A stretch of DNA of 64,000 bases from Qipengyuania sp. HL-TH1. Its GTDB lineage: Bacteria > Pseudomonadota > Alphaproteobacteria > Sphingomonadales > Sphingomonadaceae. Both the position numbers and the translations under genes were made by a program. Under the pieces are notes generated by a model, which searched no databases, had not been told where the DNA came from, and saw nothing but the letters and a program-made list of their open reading frames with translations. Shown in pieces: positions 37,164 to 46,394 of this stretch; the first letter of the stretch is position 1; each line of letters begins with the position of its first letter. Location of the stretch: positions 62,001 to 126,000 of the forward strand of contig NZ_CP142675.1 in assembly GCF_036365825.1 (NCBI RefSeq), given 5' to 3'.

Positions 37164-38050
37164 GGCAGCTGGGGCATCGCTGCCGCGCGGGGCCTGCGGG
37201 TCGCCAGCCAGCACGATGCGATAATGATCGCCGTTCCGATCACGGTCGGCAGAGTGAGCTGCTCGGCAAAGAACAGCCAGCCGAACAGGGAAGCCCACAG
37301 GAAACCCGAATATTCGAGCGGGACCAGCACTTGCGCCTCGGCGCGGGCATAGGCCCAGGCAAAAGCCATCGCCCCGGCCACGGTCAGCGCCGCGGCGGCG
37401 CCAAGATCGATCAAAGTGGCTCTATCGGGCATTTCGAACACGAACGGCGCGGCCACGCCCAGCAGGACCACCGAAACACCCGAATGGAAGGTGGCGATCT
37501 CGGCCGGGCCGGCAACCTGCGACTGGCGCCGGATAAGGATGAACCCATAGGCATAGAGCAGTGCCGAGAAGAGCATGGCGGCGAGCCCAAGCGCGGCGTC
37601 GCGGTCGAAATCGGCCTGCCCGATCTTGCCGCCGACAATGACCAGCGTCCCCGCGAAACCGAGCAGCGACGCCGCGATCGCTTCGCGGCGGATGGTTTCG
37701 CCCAGCAGGATACGCGCGAGATAGAGCGCGATCAGCGGGGCAATGAAACTGATCGCGATCGCTTCCGCCAGCGGCAGCTTGGTCAGCGCATAGAAAAAAG
37801 CCAGTGCCATGAAGGTGGCGACCACCGAGCGCTGCAGATGCAGCTTGAGCACATGCCGCTGCGGCCAGCGGCCGCCGCGCGCCAGCCATAGCGGCAGCGC
37901 AATTCCCGTCCCGATTACCGACCGCAGCCACGAGGCGGTGAGCGCCCCTACCGCCAATGCGGCGCTCTTCATGAAGGCATCCATCAGCGACAGGCTGGCA
38001 ACCGCCAGTGCGGCCATGAAGACAGGAAGCAGGACATGGTCGCGGGTCAC
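37160..38050 (-). CDS. DMT-superfamily (EamA) transporter
   Basis: A 296-residue inner-membrane protein with ten TM helices in two EamA repeats. Repeat one has SLMDAFMKSAALAVGALTASWLR and PLAEAIAISFIAPLIALYLARILLGETI (the end-of-repeat glutamate motif); repeat two has AYARAEAQVLVPLEYSGFLWASLFGWLFF. The family exports metabolites such as amino acids or sugars, or recovers nucleotides; the substrate is unknown. The stop overlaps the convergent small gene at 37011. Confidence 0.88.
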   Translation of the reverse strand: MTRDHVLLPVFMAALAVASLSLMDAFMKSAALAVGALTASWLRSVIGTGIALPLWLARGGRWPQRHVLKLHLQRSVVATFMALAFFYALTKLPLAEAIAISFIAPLIALYLARILLGETIRREAIAASLLGFAGTLVIVGGKIGQADFDRDAALGLAAMLFSALLYAYGFILIRRQSQVAGPAEIATFHSGVSVVLLGVAAPFVFEMPDRATLIDLGAAAALTVAGAMAFAWAYARAEAQVLVPLEYSGFLWASLFGWLFFAEQLTLPTVIGTAIIIASCWLATRRPRAAAMPQLP

Positions 38051-38191
38051 CGCACGGCTCTATCCGCGCATCCTGCAACCGTCACCGGTAATTCAGCACT
38101 GCGAAAGCCGGGATATTGGATTAGCTTGGCGCATTGGACTAATATCCCCCCATACGCGCTACAGGGGCGCGGGGTGCATCTGGTAGGACTT

Positions 38192-39619
38192 ATGACACGC
38201 TTCCGTCTGATTTTTGGCTCCGCAATGGGTGCGGCGCTGTGTGCAACTTCGGTAATGGCGCAGGACAATGCGCCCGAAGACCTGCTGCCGCCCGAACCGG
38301 CGAAGGTAACCGAGAAACTGCCCGATTACACAGCCGGCGTTCCTACAGGCGCGCCGCCGTCGAGCGTCGAGGACAGCTTCGACGATATTCGTACGAGCTC
38401 GGGCGAAGTGGTCCAGCAATTGCCGGTGATGGTCCGCGAATGGAGCATCCCGCAGGCGAAAAAGCTGCTGGCCTTCATCCCCACTGTCGAAGCCGAGGGG
38501 CTGGTGCCTGCGGATTACCGCAGTGCCGAGCTGTCCGCTGCAATCGCCGCGGGCGAAGGCGCGGCGCTGAATGACATCGCGAGCCAGATCTTCATCTGGC
38601 TGGTCGAGGATCTGCGCGACGGGCGCACGCCGATGGACGCGCGGCGGCAGTGGTTCGTGGTCGATCCCGACCCCGATGTGCTGCCGTCGCATCGCCTGCT
38701 CGAACAGGCGGTCGAGAGTAGCGATATCGCGGGTACGCTGGCTGCGCTCAATCCGGTGTCGCCCGACTATGCGCGGCTCAAGACCGAGCTGGCGAAGACC
38801 ACCGATCCGGCAAAGCGCAAGCTGATCCGCGCGAACATGGATCGCTGGCGCTGGCTGGCGCGCGATCTGGGCAAGCAGTACCTGCTGACCAACGTCCCCG
38901 AATACCAGCTGCGGCTGACGGTGAACGACCGGATCATCAAGAATTACCGCGTTGTGGTGGGCAAGGCCGGTCGCACCGCCACGCCGCAACTCTCCGAAAT
39001 GGTCGAGGCGGTGATCTTCAACCCGACCTGGACGGTGCCGCAATCGATCGTGAAGGGCGAAGGACTGGGCGCGAAAGTGCTCAACAACCCCGCCTGGGCG
39101 CGCGCCAATGGCTACAAGGCGACCAAGGGCGCGAATGGCTGGGTCAGCGTGGTGCAGCAGCCGGGGGCGGGCAATTCGCTCGGCCTGATGAAGCTCGACA
39201 TGCCCAACGAGCATGCGATCTTCCTCCATGACACGCCCGCCAAGGCGCTGTTCAACCAGGACAATCGCGCGCTCAGCCACGGTTGCATCCGCGTGCAGGG
39301 CGCACGCGAACTGGCGATGACGATGGCGATGCTGGGCAATGCCGAAACGCGCGAGGATCTGCCGGTCATCCAGCAGGAAGTGTCAGAAATCACTGCCAGC
39401 GGGACCTACACACGCTATCCGATGGAAAAGCAGTGGCCGGTCTACATTACCTATTTCACCTATGGGGTGGACGTTAACGGCAATCTGACCAAGTTCGCCG
39501 ACATCTACGATCGCGATGCGCCGGTACTGGCCGCGCTCGACGCCCCGCGCGAGCGTGACCGGGCGCGCAAGACAAGCGAAGAAGTGGTGGAGATCGTCGA
39601 CGACCTGCAGACGACCTGA
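38192..39619 (+). CDS. YcbB-like L,D-transpeptidase
   Basis: A 475-residue exported protein. A signal peptide (MTRFRLIFGSAMGAALCATS, cleavage near VMAQ) is followed by a long scaffold with a peptidoglycan-binding-like region (residues about 100-220), then a YkuD catalytic domain: LRLTVNDRIIKNYRVVVGKA, and the active-site stretch AIFLHDTPAKALFN and ALSHGCIRVQGARELA with the catalytic Cys. It forms 3-3 cross-links in peptidoglycan or anchors proteins to it. The start was taken at 38192, where a signal peptide and AGGA lie; the frame extends upstream into the divergent spacer. It is convergent with a second transpeptidase-type protein five bases away. Confidence 0.9.
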   Translation: MTRFRLIFGSAMGAALCATSVMAQDNAPEDLLPPEPAKVTEKLPDYTAGVPTGAPPSSVEDSFDDIRTSSGEVVQQLPVMVREWSIPQAKKLLAFIPTVEAEGLVPADYRSAELSAAIAAGEGAALNDIASQIFIWLVEDLRDGRTPMDARRQWFVVDPDPDVLPSHRLLEQAVESSDIAGTLAALNPVSPDYARLKTELAKTTDPAKRKLIRANMDRWRWLARDLGKQYLLTNVPEYQLRLTVNDRIIKNYRVVVGKAGRTATPQLSEMVEAVIFNPTWTVPQSIVKGEGLGAKVLNNPAWARANGYKATKGANGWVSVVQQPGAGNSLGLMKLDMPNEHAIFLHDTPAKALFNQDNRALSHGCIRVQGARELAMTMAMLGNAETREDLPVIQQEVSEITASGTYTRYPMEKQWPVYITYFTYGVDVNGNLTKFADIYDRDAPVLAALDAPRERDRARKTSEEVVEIVDDLQTT

Positions 39620-39624
39620 AGGGG

Positions 39625-40332
39625 TTAGTAGACGCCCGGATTGGTCCGTTCGAACGTGCCGCCGTGGTCATTCTGCAGCAGGTCGTATTGCGCGACCGGC
39701 GGCGTGACGCGGCTGCCGTCTTCGGCAATGCCATAACTGCCCGCGACCAGCAGGCGGCCGCCCGACAGGTCGATCAGCGCACGGTCGAATTGTTCGGGCC
39801 CCATCGCGAAGCACCCGTTCGAGCGGCCTAACCGGCCAAAGCGATCGACGTGGCCGGGGGTGGCGTAATTCGCCTGGTGCATCACGATCGCGCGCGGCAG
39901 CGCGTTGGAATTGGTCGGATCGAGCCCGTCGAGCCGGAGCGAGGTGCCGTAGCGCCCGACATACCAGCTGCGCGTCATGAACGCGCCGCGGCTGGAGGCT
40001 TCGCTGCCCTCGATATTGGAATAGCGCTTGAGCCAGCCGTCGTGTTCGCCGTCGGAACCGGTACCGTGGCTGACATGGAAACTCTCCACGCGTTCGTTCG
40101 CGAGATCGACGAAATGGAACCGCTTCTGCGCCGAATGCAGCCCGAAATCGGCGATGCCGACCACATCCTTGCGCCAGATGTTGCTGCCCGTCCGCGCGAG
40201 TTCATCGCGCGCGATCGCCATCAGCTGCGCATCGCGCGCGGCGGTGGGATTGACCTGTGCGAACAGGCGCGCGGGCAGGGTCAGCGCCGCACCGGCGGCA
40301 AGCGAGCCTTTGAGAATATCGCGACGTTTCAT
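39625..40332 (-). CDS. Tat-exported murein L,D-transpeptidase catalytic domain (YkuD_2-type) protein
   Basis: A 235-residue protein with a twin-arginine-like leader (MKRRDILKGSLAAGAALTLP, then ARLFAQ). The mature part has HFVDLANERVESFHVSHGTG, RYGTSLRLDGLDPTNSNALPR, IVMHQANYA and the catalytic-type SNGCFAMGPEQFD, which is the HxxGC-like active site of YkuD_2/YafK-like proteins. It probably cuts or joins peptidoglycan in the periplasm. I set the start at 40332 because AAGG is eight bases ahead; a GTG three codons upstream is also open. It is convergent with the YcbB-like gene. Confidence 0.83.
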   Translation of the reverse strand: MKRRDILKGSLAAGAALTLPARLFAQVNPTAARDAQLMAIARDELARTGSNIWRKDVVGIADFGLHSAQKRFHFVDLANERVESFHVSHGTGSDGEHDGWLKRYSNIEGSEASSRGAFMTRSWYVGRYGTSLRLDGLDPTNSNALPRAIVMHQANYATPGHVDRFGRLGRSNGCFAMGPEQFDRALIDLSGGRLLVAGSYGIAEDGSRVTPPVAQYDLLQNDHGGTFERTNPGVY

Positions 40333-40393
40333 CTTGGGCACCTTAACAGCCTTGTGCTGGCCACGTCATGAATATTGCGGCGAAACGGCGCAG

Positions 40394-40942
40394 CTATTCG
40401 CCCAGCACCATGCGATCGTGTTCGATGCGGACCGGGTGGATGGTCGACAGGAAGCTCTGGCCAAGCAGCGACACGCTGAGGCCTTCGGGCACGATAATCG
40501 CCGCGACATCGCGCGCTTCGTGCCCGCCAAGCGTAACGCGGTCGAGCGTGACGCTGACGCCATAGACGGGCCCCGAAGCCCCGCGGGCGACCTCGTGCAC
40601 ATCGGCATCGGACCAGTAGAGCCCCGCTGCGCGCGCATCGCTGCCGGTCAGTGCGACCTTGGTCGCGCCGGTATCGACCAAGAATTCAACCTGCGATCCG
40701 TTGATCCGCGTGTCGGCGTAAAAATGTCCGTCCGCTGCACGCGGCAGTTCGGTCGCGCCCGCGGCCCAGCTCGCATAGCTGGCGCTGCTGTTCGAATGGC
40801 GATCCAGAGCGGCGGGGTCGGATGTCTTTTCGCTCGCGAAGTCTTCTGCGCCCTCGGTCGCCGAATCGATTGCGCCGCCGGGCACGAAAGCGGCACCGAC
40901 GAAGGCCAGCATGGCAATGGCAAGAAAGATGGCCTCGCGCAT
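40394..40942 (-). CDS. Membrane-anchored retropepsin-like aspartic protease (clan AA)
   Basis: A 182-residue protein with one N-terminal TM helix or uncleaved signal (AIFLAIAMLAFVGAAFVPGG), a short linker and a single retropepsin-like domain: the catalytic DTGA in VEFLVDTGATKVALTG near residue 110, and the second hydrophobic-Gly box GLSVSLLGQSFLST. This matches the TIGR02281 family of single-domain aspartic proteases that must dimerise to act. The domain is likely periplasmic. The function is unknown. It is followed by ispG on the same strand after 42 bases, upstream of the transpeptidases. Confidence 0.85.
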   Translation of the reverse strand: MREAIFLAIAMLAFVGAAFVPGGAIDSATEGAEDFASEKTSDPAALDRHSNSSASYASWAAGATELPRAADGHFYADTRINGSQVEFLVDTGATKVALTGSDARAAGLYWSDADVHEVARGASGPVYGVSVTLDRVTLGGHEARDVAAIIVPEGLSVSLLGQSFLSTIHPVRIEHDRMVLGE

Positions 40943-40984
40943 GGCGCCAGCATGCGCGATCGGGCTTAATTTGGCGTAAAGTGC

Positions 40985-42136
40985 CTATTCCGCCGCTTCG
41001 GCAGGCTGCGGGGCGTGCGGATCGAAGGCAACCGCCTCGCCTGCCTCGATCTGCGCGGCCTTGGCTTCGACCAGCGAGACGATGTGGTCGAGCATGTCTT
41101 CGCTCTTCACATGATGGTCGGTCACGCCCGAGAGGAACACCATGTGCTTGCCCGCGCCGCCGCCGGTGATGCCGATGTCGGTTTCGCGCGCTTCGCCGGG
41201 GCCGTTGACCACGCAGCCGAGCACCGAGAGGCTCATCGGCGTCTTGATATGCTCGAGCCGTTTTTCGAGCGTCTCGACCGTGCGGATGACATCGAACCCC
41301 TGGCGCGAACAGCTGGGGCAGGACACCACGCGCACGCCGCGGGTGCGCAGGCCCAGCGCCTTGAGCATTTCGAAGCCGACTTTCACTTCCTGTTCGGGTT
41401 CGGCGGAAAGCGAAACGCGGATCGTGTCGCCAATGCCCGCCCACAGCAGGCTGCCGATGCCGATCGAGCTCTTGACGGTGCCGCCGATCAGTCCGCCCGC
41501 TTCGGTAATGCCGAGATGGAGCGGGCAATCGACCGCTTCGGCGAGCCCGTGATAAGCGGCGACCGCGAGGAATACGTCACTCGCCTTCACCGCGACCTTG
41601 TATTCGTGGAAATCGTGATCCTGCAGCAGCTTGATATGGTCGAGCGCGCTTTCGATCAGCGCCTCGGGGCAGGGCTCGCCGTATTTTTCGAGCAGGTCCT
41701 TTTCCAGGCTGCCGGCATTTACCCCGATGCGGATCGCGCAGCCATTGGCCTTCGCTGCGCGGACGACTTCGGCGACGCGCTCGCTGCTGCCGATATTGCC
41801 CGGATTGATCCGCAGGCAGGCGGCGCCCTTGTCCGCCGCTTCGAGCGCGCGTTTGTAGTGGAAATGGATGTCGGCGACGATCGGGACATTGGCCGCCGCG
41901 GTGATCTTGTCGAAATGTTCGGTCGATTCCGCCGTGGGGCAAGACACGCGGATGATGTCCGCCCCGGCATCCTCGCAGCGACGAATCTGGTCGATCGTCG
42001 CGCCGACATCCTCGGTCGTCGTGTTGGTCATGGTCTGCACGGTAATCGGGGCATCGCCGCCGACGGGGACGTTGCCGACCATGATCTGGCGGGACGGTCG
42101 GCGCTCGATAGTGCGCCAGGGACGAATTGAAGACAT
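40985..42136 (-). CDS. ispG: 4-hydroxy-3-methylbut-2-en-1-yl diphosphate synthase (IspG/GcpE)
   Basis: Penultimate step of the non-mevalonate isoprenoid pathway, a [4Fe-4S] enzyme of 383 residues. Markers are the N-terminal TIM-barrel with [23 protein letters not shown], and the cluster cysteines in [10 protein letters not shown] and [11 protein letters not shown] with the fourth ligand Glu just after. The start at [13 protein letters not shown] was chosen because similarity begins there and the upstream in-frame stretch has no family match. It supplies precursors for ubiquinone and carotenoids. Confidence 0.96.
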   Translation of the reverse strand: MSSIRPWRTIERRPSRQIMVGNVPVGGDAPITVQTMTNTTTEDVGATIDQIRRCEDAGADIIRVSCPTAESTEHFDKITAAANVPIVADIHFHYKRALEAADKGAACLRINPGNIGSSERVAEVVRAAKANGCAIRIGVNAGSLEKDLLEKYGEPCPEALIESALDHIKLLQDHDFHEYKVAVKASDVFLAVAAYHGLAEAVDCPLHLGITEAGGLIGGTVKSSIGIGSLLWAGIGDTIRVSLSAEPEQEVKVGFEMLKALGLRTRGVRVVSCPSCSRQGFDVIRTVETLEKRLEHIKTPMSLSVLGCVVNGPGEARETDIGITGGGAGKHMVFLSGVTDHHVKSEDMLDHIVSLVEAKAAQIEAGEAVAFDPHAPQPAEAAE

Positions 42137-42180
42137 GTGCGGCAATATAGAGCCCCCAGTGTGAAGGGGCAATGACGCTG

Positions 42181-43005
42181 CTAGACGAGGGCGTCGCGAT
42201 AGCGCCGACTGCCGCGCACGCGCTCGCCATTTGCCAGCGTGACGGTGAAGTCCCCGCTCTGTCCGCTCTCGATCGCGCGCACGGCATCGCGGCGGACGAG
42301 ACGGCTCCGGTGGATGCGCGCGAAGGCGGGGCCCAGTTCGGCTTCCACCGCCGCCATCGTTGCGCGGTATAGGTAGGTCTTGCCCTGCGCGTGGATTTCC
42401 ACGTAATTCGCGGCGGCCTCGATCCGGTCGATGGAGGCAAGCGGCACGCGGATGCGGCGGCTGCCGTCGGATATCTCGAGGACGCGCTCGGCGCTGGCCC
42501 CGTGCCCGGGGGCCGGACGCAGCGTGTACCAATGGAGTGCCGCGGCAATCGCAGCCAGCAGGGCATAGTCGGCAATGTCCTTGCGCAATTCATAGGGGAA
42601 ACCGCGCATCCCTTCGGGGAAATGGTAGTCCCCGCCCGCAAGCGCCCAAGCGATCTCGCGCAGGCCGACCATGAGGCCGACATGCACCGCCGAGGCGATG
42701 GGGGCACCCACCACCAGCAGGACCGCTGCGACGGGCCAGCTGCGGCGCGGCGGCAGCATATGCGGGATCGTGCGCCACAGCAGCAGGACGACGATGCACC
42801 ATGCGGCAAAGCTGGTCAGTTCGAGCGTCCAGACGGTCTGTGGATCGGCGCTGCCTTCGCTATCGGTCAGCCTCGACCCGACATTGGCCCACAGCTGCAG
42901 CGCCGCATAGACCAGCAACGCCGCCACCACGCCCAGCAGGACGAGATAGCGATTGCCGTTCGTCCCTCGCGGCCCGCCGCTTGTCCCCGGTCCGGTGCCA
43001 TCCAT
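42181..43005 (-). CDS. Membrane-embedded LytTR-family transcriptional regulator
   Basis: A 274-residue protein with a short Gly/Pro/Thr-rich N-terminus, four predicted TM helices (from [19 protein letters not shown] to the [13 protein letters not shown] helix) and a C-terminal LytTR DNA-binding domain: [38 protein letters not shown] and the [18 protein letters not shown] strand pair. A membrane-bound regulator without a receiver domain probably senses an envelope or membrane signal directly. Start at 43005 because GGGGGAG lies eight bases upstream; an upstream ATG at 43026 is also possible. It is divergent from a frameshifted acyltransferase with only about 70 bases between them. Confidence 0.85.
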   Translation of the reverse strand: MDGTGPGTSGGPRGTNGNRYLVLLGVVAALLVYAALQLWANVGSRLTDSEGSADPQTVWTLELTSFAAWCIVVLLLWRTIPHMLPPRRSWPVAAVLLVVGAPIASAVHVGLMVGLREIAWALAGGDYHFPEGMRGFPYELRKDIADYALLAAIAAALHWYTLRPAPGHGASAERVLEISDGSRRIRVPLASIDRIEAAANYVEIHAQGKTYLYRATMAAVEAELGPAFARIHRSRLVRRDAVRAIESGQSGDFTVTLANGERVRGSRRYRDALV

Positions 43006-43073
43006 CCCTGCCGCTCCCCCGTTCATGGCCTAGAGATAGCAGAGCGGGCGGTGCTTCGCCTAATCCTCGGGGC

Positions 43074-44280
43074 ATGGACACAAACCCGCTGCCCGACCCG
43101 ATATCCGGCCGCCATTTCGGCATGGACTGGCTGCGCATCGCGGCCTTCGCGCTGCTCATCCTCTACCATGTCGGTATGGCTTTCGTGCCCTGGGGTTGGC
43201 ATGTGAAATGGAACGAGATCAGCGAGTTCTCCCGGCTGCCCATGCTGGCGCTGAACGGCTGGCGGCTGGCGCTGCTGTTCGTGGTGTCGGGATATGCCAC
43301 CGCGGCCCTGCTTGCCCGCAGCGAACGGCTCGCTTTCCTGCGGTCGCGCAGCGCGCGCCTGCTCATCCCGACCGTCTTTGCGATCATCGTCGTCATTCCG
43401 CCGCAGGTGTGGATCGATCTGATGTACAATCATGGATATGCGCAGCCCTTCGCGGCGTTCTGGCGCACCGATTACTTCCGCTTCGGCACGCTCGAGGGCA
43501 TCGTCATGCCGACGTGGCAGCACCTGTGGTTCGTCGTCTATCTGTTCGCCTATACGCTGGTCATCCTCGCGCTTCATGCACTGCTTCCCGCCCAGGCTCG
43601 GTGCTGGATCGTCAAGCTGCTGGGCAAGGTGTTCGCCTCCGCAGGCGGCTTGCTGGCGATCCCGGTGTTGTGGGCCGTGCTGCGCCCCCTCTTTATCTTT
43701 CCCGGGGTCGAGGATACGCATGCGCTGCTCGACGATTTCGCGGCGCACTACATTTTCCTCGCCGCTTTCCTGTTCGGTTTCCTGCTGCGCCATTCCGCGC
43801 CGCTGTGGTCGGCCATCCGCGTCACTTGGCACCTTGCGGGACTGATCGCCCTGGTGGCTACGGCGGCCATGGTCGGACAGGTCTGGTGGCTGACCGGGCA
43901 CGAATGGTCGGACGGGGCGGCGGCGATCTACGCCGTGGTGCGCGGGGTGCAATCATGGTGCACGATCGTCGCGCTGCTTGGGGTCGCCGACCGCTTCTGG
44001 AACCGCGACGCGCGCTGTCGGACCATGCTCAACGAGGCGGTCTTTCCCTTTCTATATCATTCACCAGACCATCATCGTCATGTTCATCTGGTATCTACGC
44101 CCGGTAGCCATGCCCGCGGGGGCGGCGTTCCTGCTGACCGTGGCGATCACCGCGATCGGATGCTGGCTGTTCTACCGCATCGGGCGCGCGGTGCCCGGTC
44201 TGCGGTTGCTCATCGGGCTGCGCGGTTGGCGCATTCCCCCTTCCACCGCCCCGATGGATGCGGCATTCAGGCGGGTATGA
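43074..44280 (+). pseudogene. Acyltransferase-3 family membrane protein, frameshifted near its 3' end
   Basis: Polytopic O-acyltransferase-like protein. It begins DWLRIAAFALLILYHVGMAF, the acyltransferase-3 start with its catalytic-type His, then SEFSRLPMLALNGWRLALLF. The last TM pair is coded in a different frame: reading is normal up to NEAVFPF at about 44051, then continues one base further on as YIIHQTIIVMFIWYLRP, typical of this family's last helices, to the stop at 44280. One extra base at 44052 (or close by) accounts for it. The unshifted frame runs on, meaningless, and joins the ZntB-like gene. This is either a recent pseudogene or a sequencing error. It is divergent from a LytTR regulator. 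Confidence 0.8.
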
Positions 44281-45278
44281 GCCAGACAACCGACGCCGCC
44301 GAGACCGAAACACCGCTGCTGTTCGGGCGGGTGCTCGATGGCCAGGGCGGGGCGCGGCCGATCGCCTTGGCGGAGGCGCTGGAGTGGCAGCCCACCGCCG
44401 CGGGCGAAGTGCTGTGGCTGCATATCTGCCGCAACCGCCCCGGCGTGCTGGAATGGCTCGAGGGCCGCTTGCATATCCCCGAGCCGACTGCGGAACTGCT
44501 CGTCAGCGACCAGACGCGTCCGCGCGCCTTTCGCGAAGGCGAAACGCTGGTCGGCACGCTGCGGGGGATCAATTTCAATCCCGGCGCCGAACCCGAAGAC
44601 ATGATCTCGATGCAGTTCTGGTGCGACGGGCGGCGGCTGGTCACGCTGCGCCGCGACCCGCTGCAGATCCCGCGCGAGGTCGTGGCGCTGCTCGATCGCG
44701 GCGATGGGCCGCCTGATGCAGGGGCAACGATCACGCTGCTCGCCGAACTGCTGATCGCGCGAATGAGCCAGTCGATCGTGGACATGAACGATGTGCTCGA
44801 CGTGCTCGAACACGACGATCCCGAAGAACATGCCGAGCGCATGCTCAAACGGATCTCGACCATCCGCCGCAATTGCCTCGGGCTCAAGCGGCACATGGCG
44901 CCGCAGCACGAGGCGCTCGAACAGATCAGCCGCGACGCGCCCTTCTGGTTCGAGGAACACGACCGGCGCGAGATCGCCGAGAGCATCGCCCGCCTGCGCC
45001 GCTATCTCGACGATATCGACATCAGCAAGGAAAGCGCATTGGTGCTGCAGGACGAGATCCGGGCGCGCAGCCTCGCCTCGAGCGAGCACGCGACCTATAT
45101 GCTGACCATCGTCGCGGGGATTTTCCTGCCCTTGAGCTTCCTCACCGGCCTGCTGGGGATCAATGTCGGCGGTATGCCCGGGATGCAGGACCCCGACGCC
45201 TTCTGGGCGGTGGTGGCGCTGTGCGGGTTGCTGTTCACCGGGCTGATCGTCGCCTTCCGCCGGTTGCGCTGGCTCTGA
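44277..45278 (+). CDS. zntB: Zinc transporter ZntB-like protein, CorA family
   Basis: A 333-residue CorA-superfamily metal ion channel or transporter. The large cytoplasmic N-terminal domain contains LWLHICRNRPG, MISMQFWCDGRRLVTLRRDP and a long helical funnel (the LDDIDISKESALVLQDEIRA region). Two TM helices stand at the C-terminus, the first ending in the signature GINVGGMPG; the Gly-Ile-Asn form, rather than GMN, favours ZntB-type Zn2+ transport over Mg2+. The ATG overlaps the acyltransferase stop (ATGA). Confidence 0.88.
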   Translation: MSQTTDAAETETPLLFGRVLDGQGGARPIALAEALEWQPTAAGEVLWLHICRNRPGVLEWLEGRLHIPEPTAELLVSDQTRPRAFREGETLVGTLRGINFNPGAEPEDMISMQFWCDGRRLVTLRRDPLQIPREVVALLDRGDGPPDAGATITLLAELLIARMSQSIVDMNDVLDVLEHDDPEEHAERMLKRISTIRRNCLGLKRHMAPQHEALEQISRDAPFWFEEHDRREIAESIARLRRYLDDIDISKESALVLQDEIRARSLASSEHATYMLTIVAGIFLPLSFLTGLLGINVGGMPGMQDPDAFWAVVALCGLLFTGLIVAFRRLRWL

Positions 45279-45334
45279 CTACCAGCGCACCAGCGGCGGC
45301 ATGGTGACGCGCCCGACCGCCGCGCCCGCCTCGG

Positions 45335-46297
45335 TCAGTAAGCGAAACGTTCGCCGACCAGGTCCTCGCTCATCGCCCACAGCTGTTCGGCGCTGTCGGG
45401 GTCGAGTGCATAGCTGCGCACGCCGCCCATCGGGCTTGCATCGTCTTGGTCGGCGACATGGCAATCCTCGCAATACAGCCCGCCGCTACCGGCAACCGCG
45501 TCGCTCGTCGCCGCCCAGCAGGTGGTCGCGGCCCCCTGCGGAATGGTCTTGAAGCCCTGACCCGGCTGGCCCGTTTCCTCGGCCGACTTGCGCATCCGCT
45601 CCATCATCCATTCGCGGTCCTGCTCGGTCATGTGGCGTCCGAGGTTGGTCATGATCCCGCCCGGATGCACCGCATAGGCATGGATGCCCTTGTCCGCGAG
45701 CCTTCGTTCCAGCCCGACCGAGAACAGGATGTTGGCGGTCTTCGACTGCCCGTAGGCCTCCCATTTGTCGTAATCGCGCTGCTCGTAATTGGGATCGTCG
45801 AAATGCATGCGGTCGATATGGTGGCCGCGGCTCGACAAATTGACGATGCGCGGGGCCTCGCCCCGTTCGATCAGGGGCATGAGCAGATTGGTCAGCAGGA
45901 AATGACCGACATGGTTGGTGCCGAACTGCATTTCGAAACCGTCGGCGGTGCGATCGAGCGGGGAAGCCATCACCCCCGCATTGTTGATCAGCAGGTCGAT
46001 CTTGTCGAAGCGATTGGCGGCATCCTTGGCTGCCGCGCGCACGCTGTCGAGCGAGGCGAGGTCGCAGACGAGCGTGTCCACCCTCGCGCCGGTTCCCTCG
46101 GCAATCTCGTCGGCGGCGGCGGACAGCTTGGTCGCATCGCGCCCAGCCAGGATGACATGCGCACCCTTGGCCGCCATTGCCCGCGCGGTTTCCTTCCCGA
46201 GCCCCGAATATCCGCCCGTGACCAGCGCGGTCCGCCCGTTCAGATCGTGCCCTGCAAGGACCTCGTCGGCCGTGCTTTCGAACCCGAACTCGCTCAT
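45335..46297 (-). CDS. SDR-family NAD(P)-dependent oxidoreductase, retinol-dehydrogenase-like
   Basis: A 320-residue short-chain dehydrogenase. The Rossmann motif is ALVTGGYSGLGKETARAM near 24, with NNAGVMASPLD (NNAG) near 108 and the catalytic YxxxK as YGQSKTANILF near 189. The downstream segment HPGGIMTNLGRH is usual for the retinol/protochlorophyllide reductase-like SDR group. The C-terminus has CEDCHVAD, two cysteines absent from most SDRs. Start at MSEFGFES because GAGAG lies a few bases ahead. The substrate is unknown. Confidence 0.85.
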   Translation of the reverse strand: MSEFGFESTADEVLAGHDLNGRTALVTGGYSGLGKETARAMAAKGAHVILAGRDATKLSAAADEIAEGTGARVDTLVCDLASLDSVRAAAKDAANRFDKIDLLINNAGVMASPLDRTADGFEMQFGTNHVGHFLLTNLLMPLIERGEAPRIVNLSSRGHHIDRMHFDDPNYEQRDYDKWEAYGQSKTANILFSVGLERRLADKGIHAYAVHPGGIMTNLGRHMTEQDREWMMERMRKSAEETGQPGQGFKTIPQGAATTCWAATSDAVAGSGGLYCEDCHVADQDDASPMGGVRSYALDPDSAEQLWAMSEDLVGERFAY

Positions 46298-46394
46298 ACG
46301 CTCTCTCCCTTTGCAAGGCGGCGTAGCACAGAAAAAAGGGCGCGGGATGATTAATCCCACGCCCGTAATTTGCGAGACCGAAAGGTCGGTTGGC

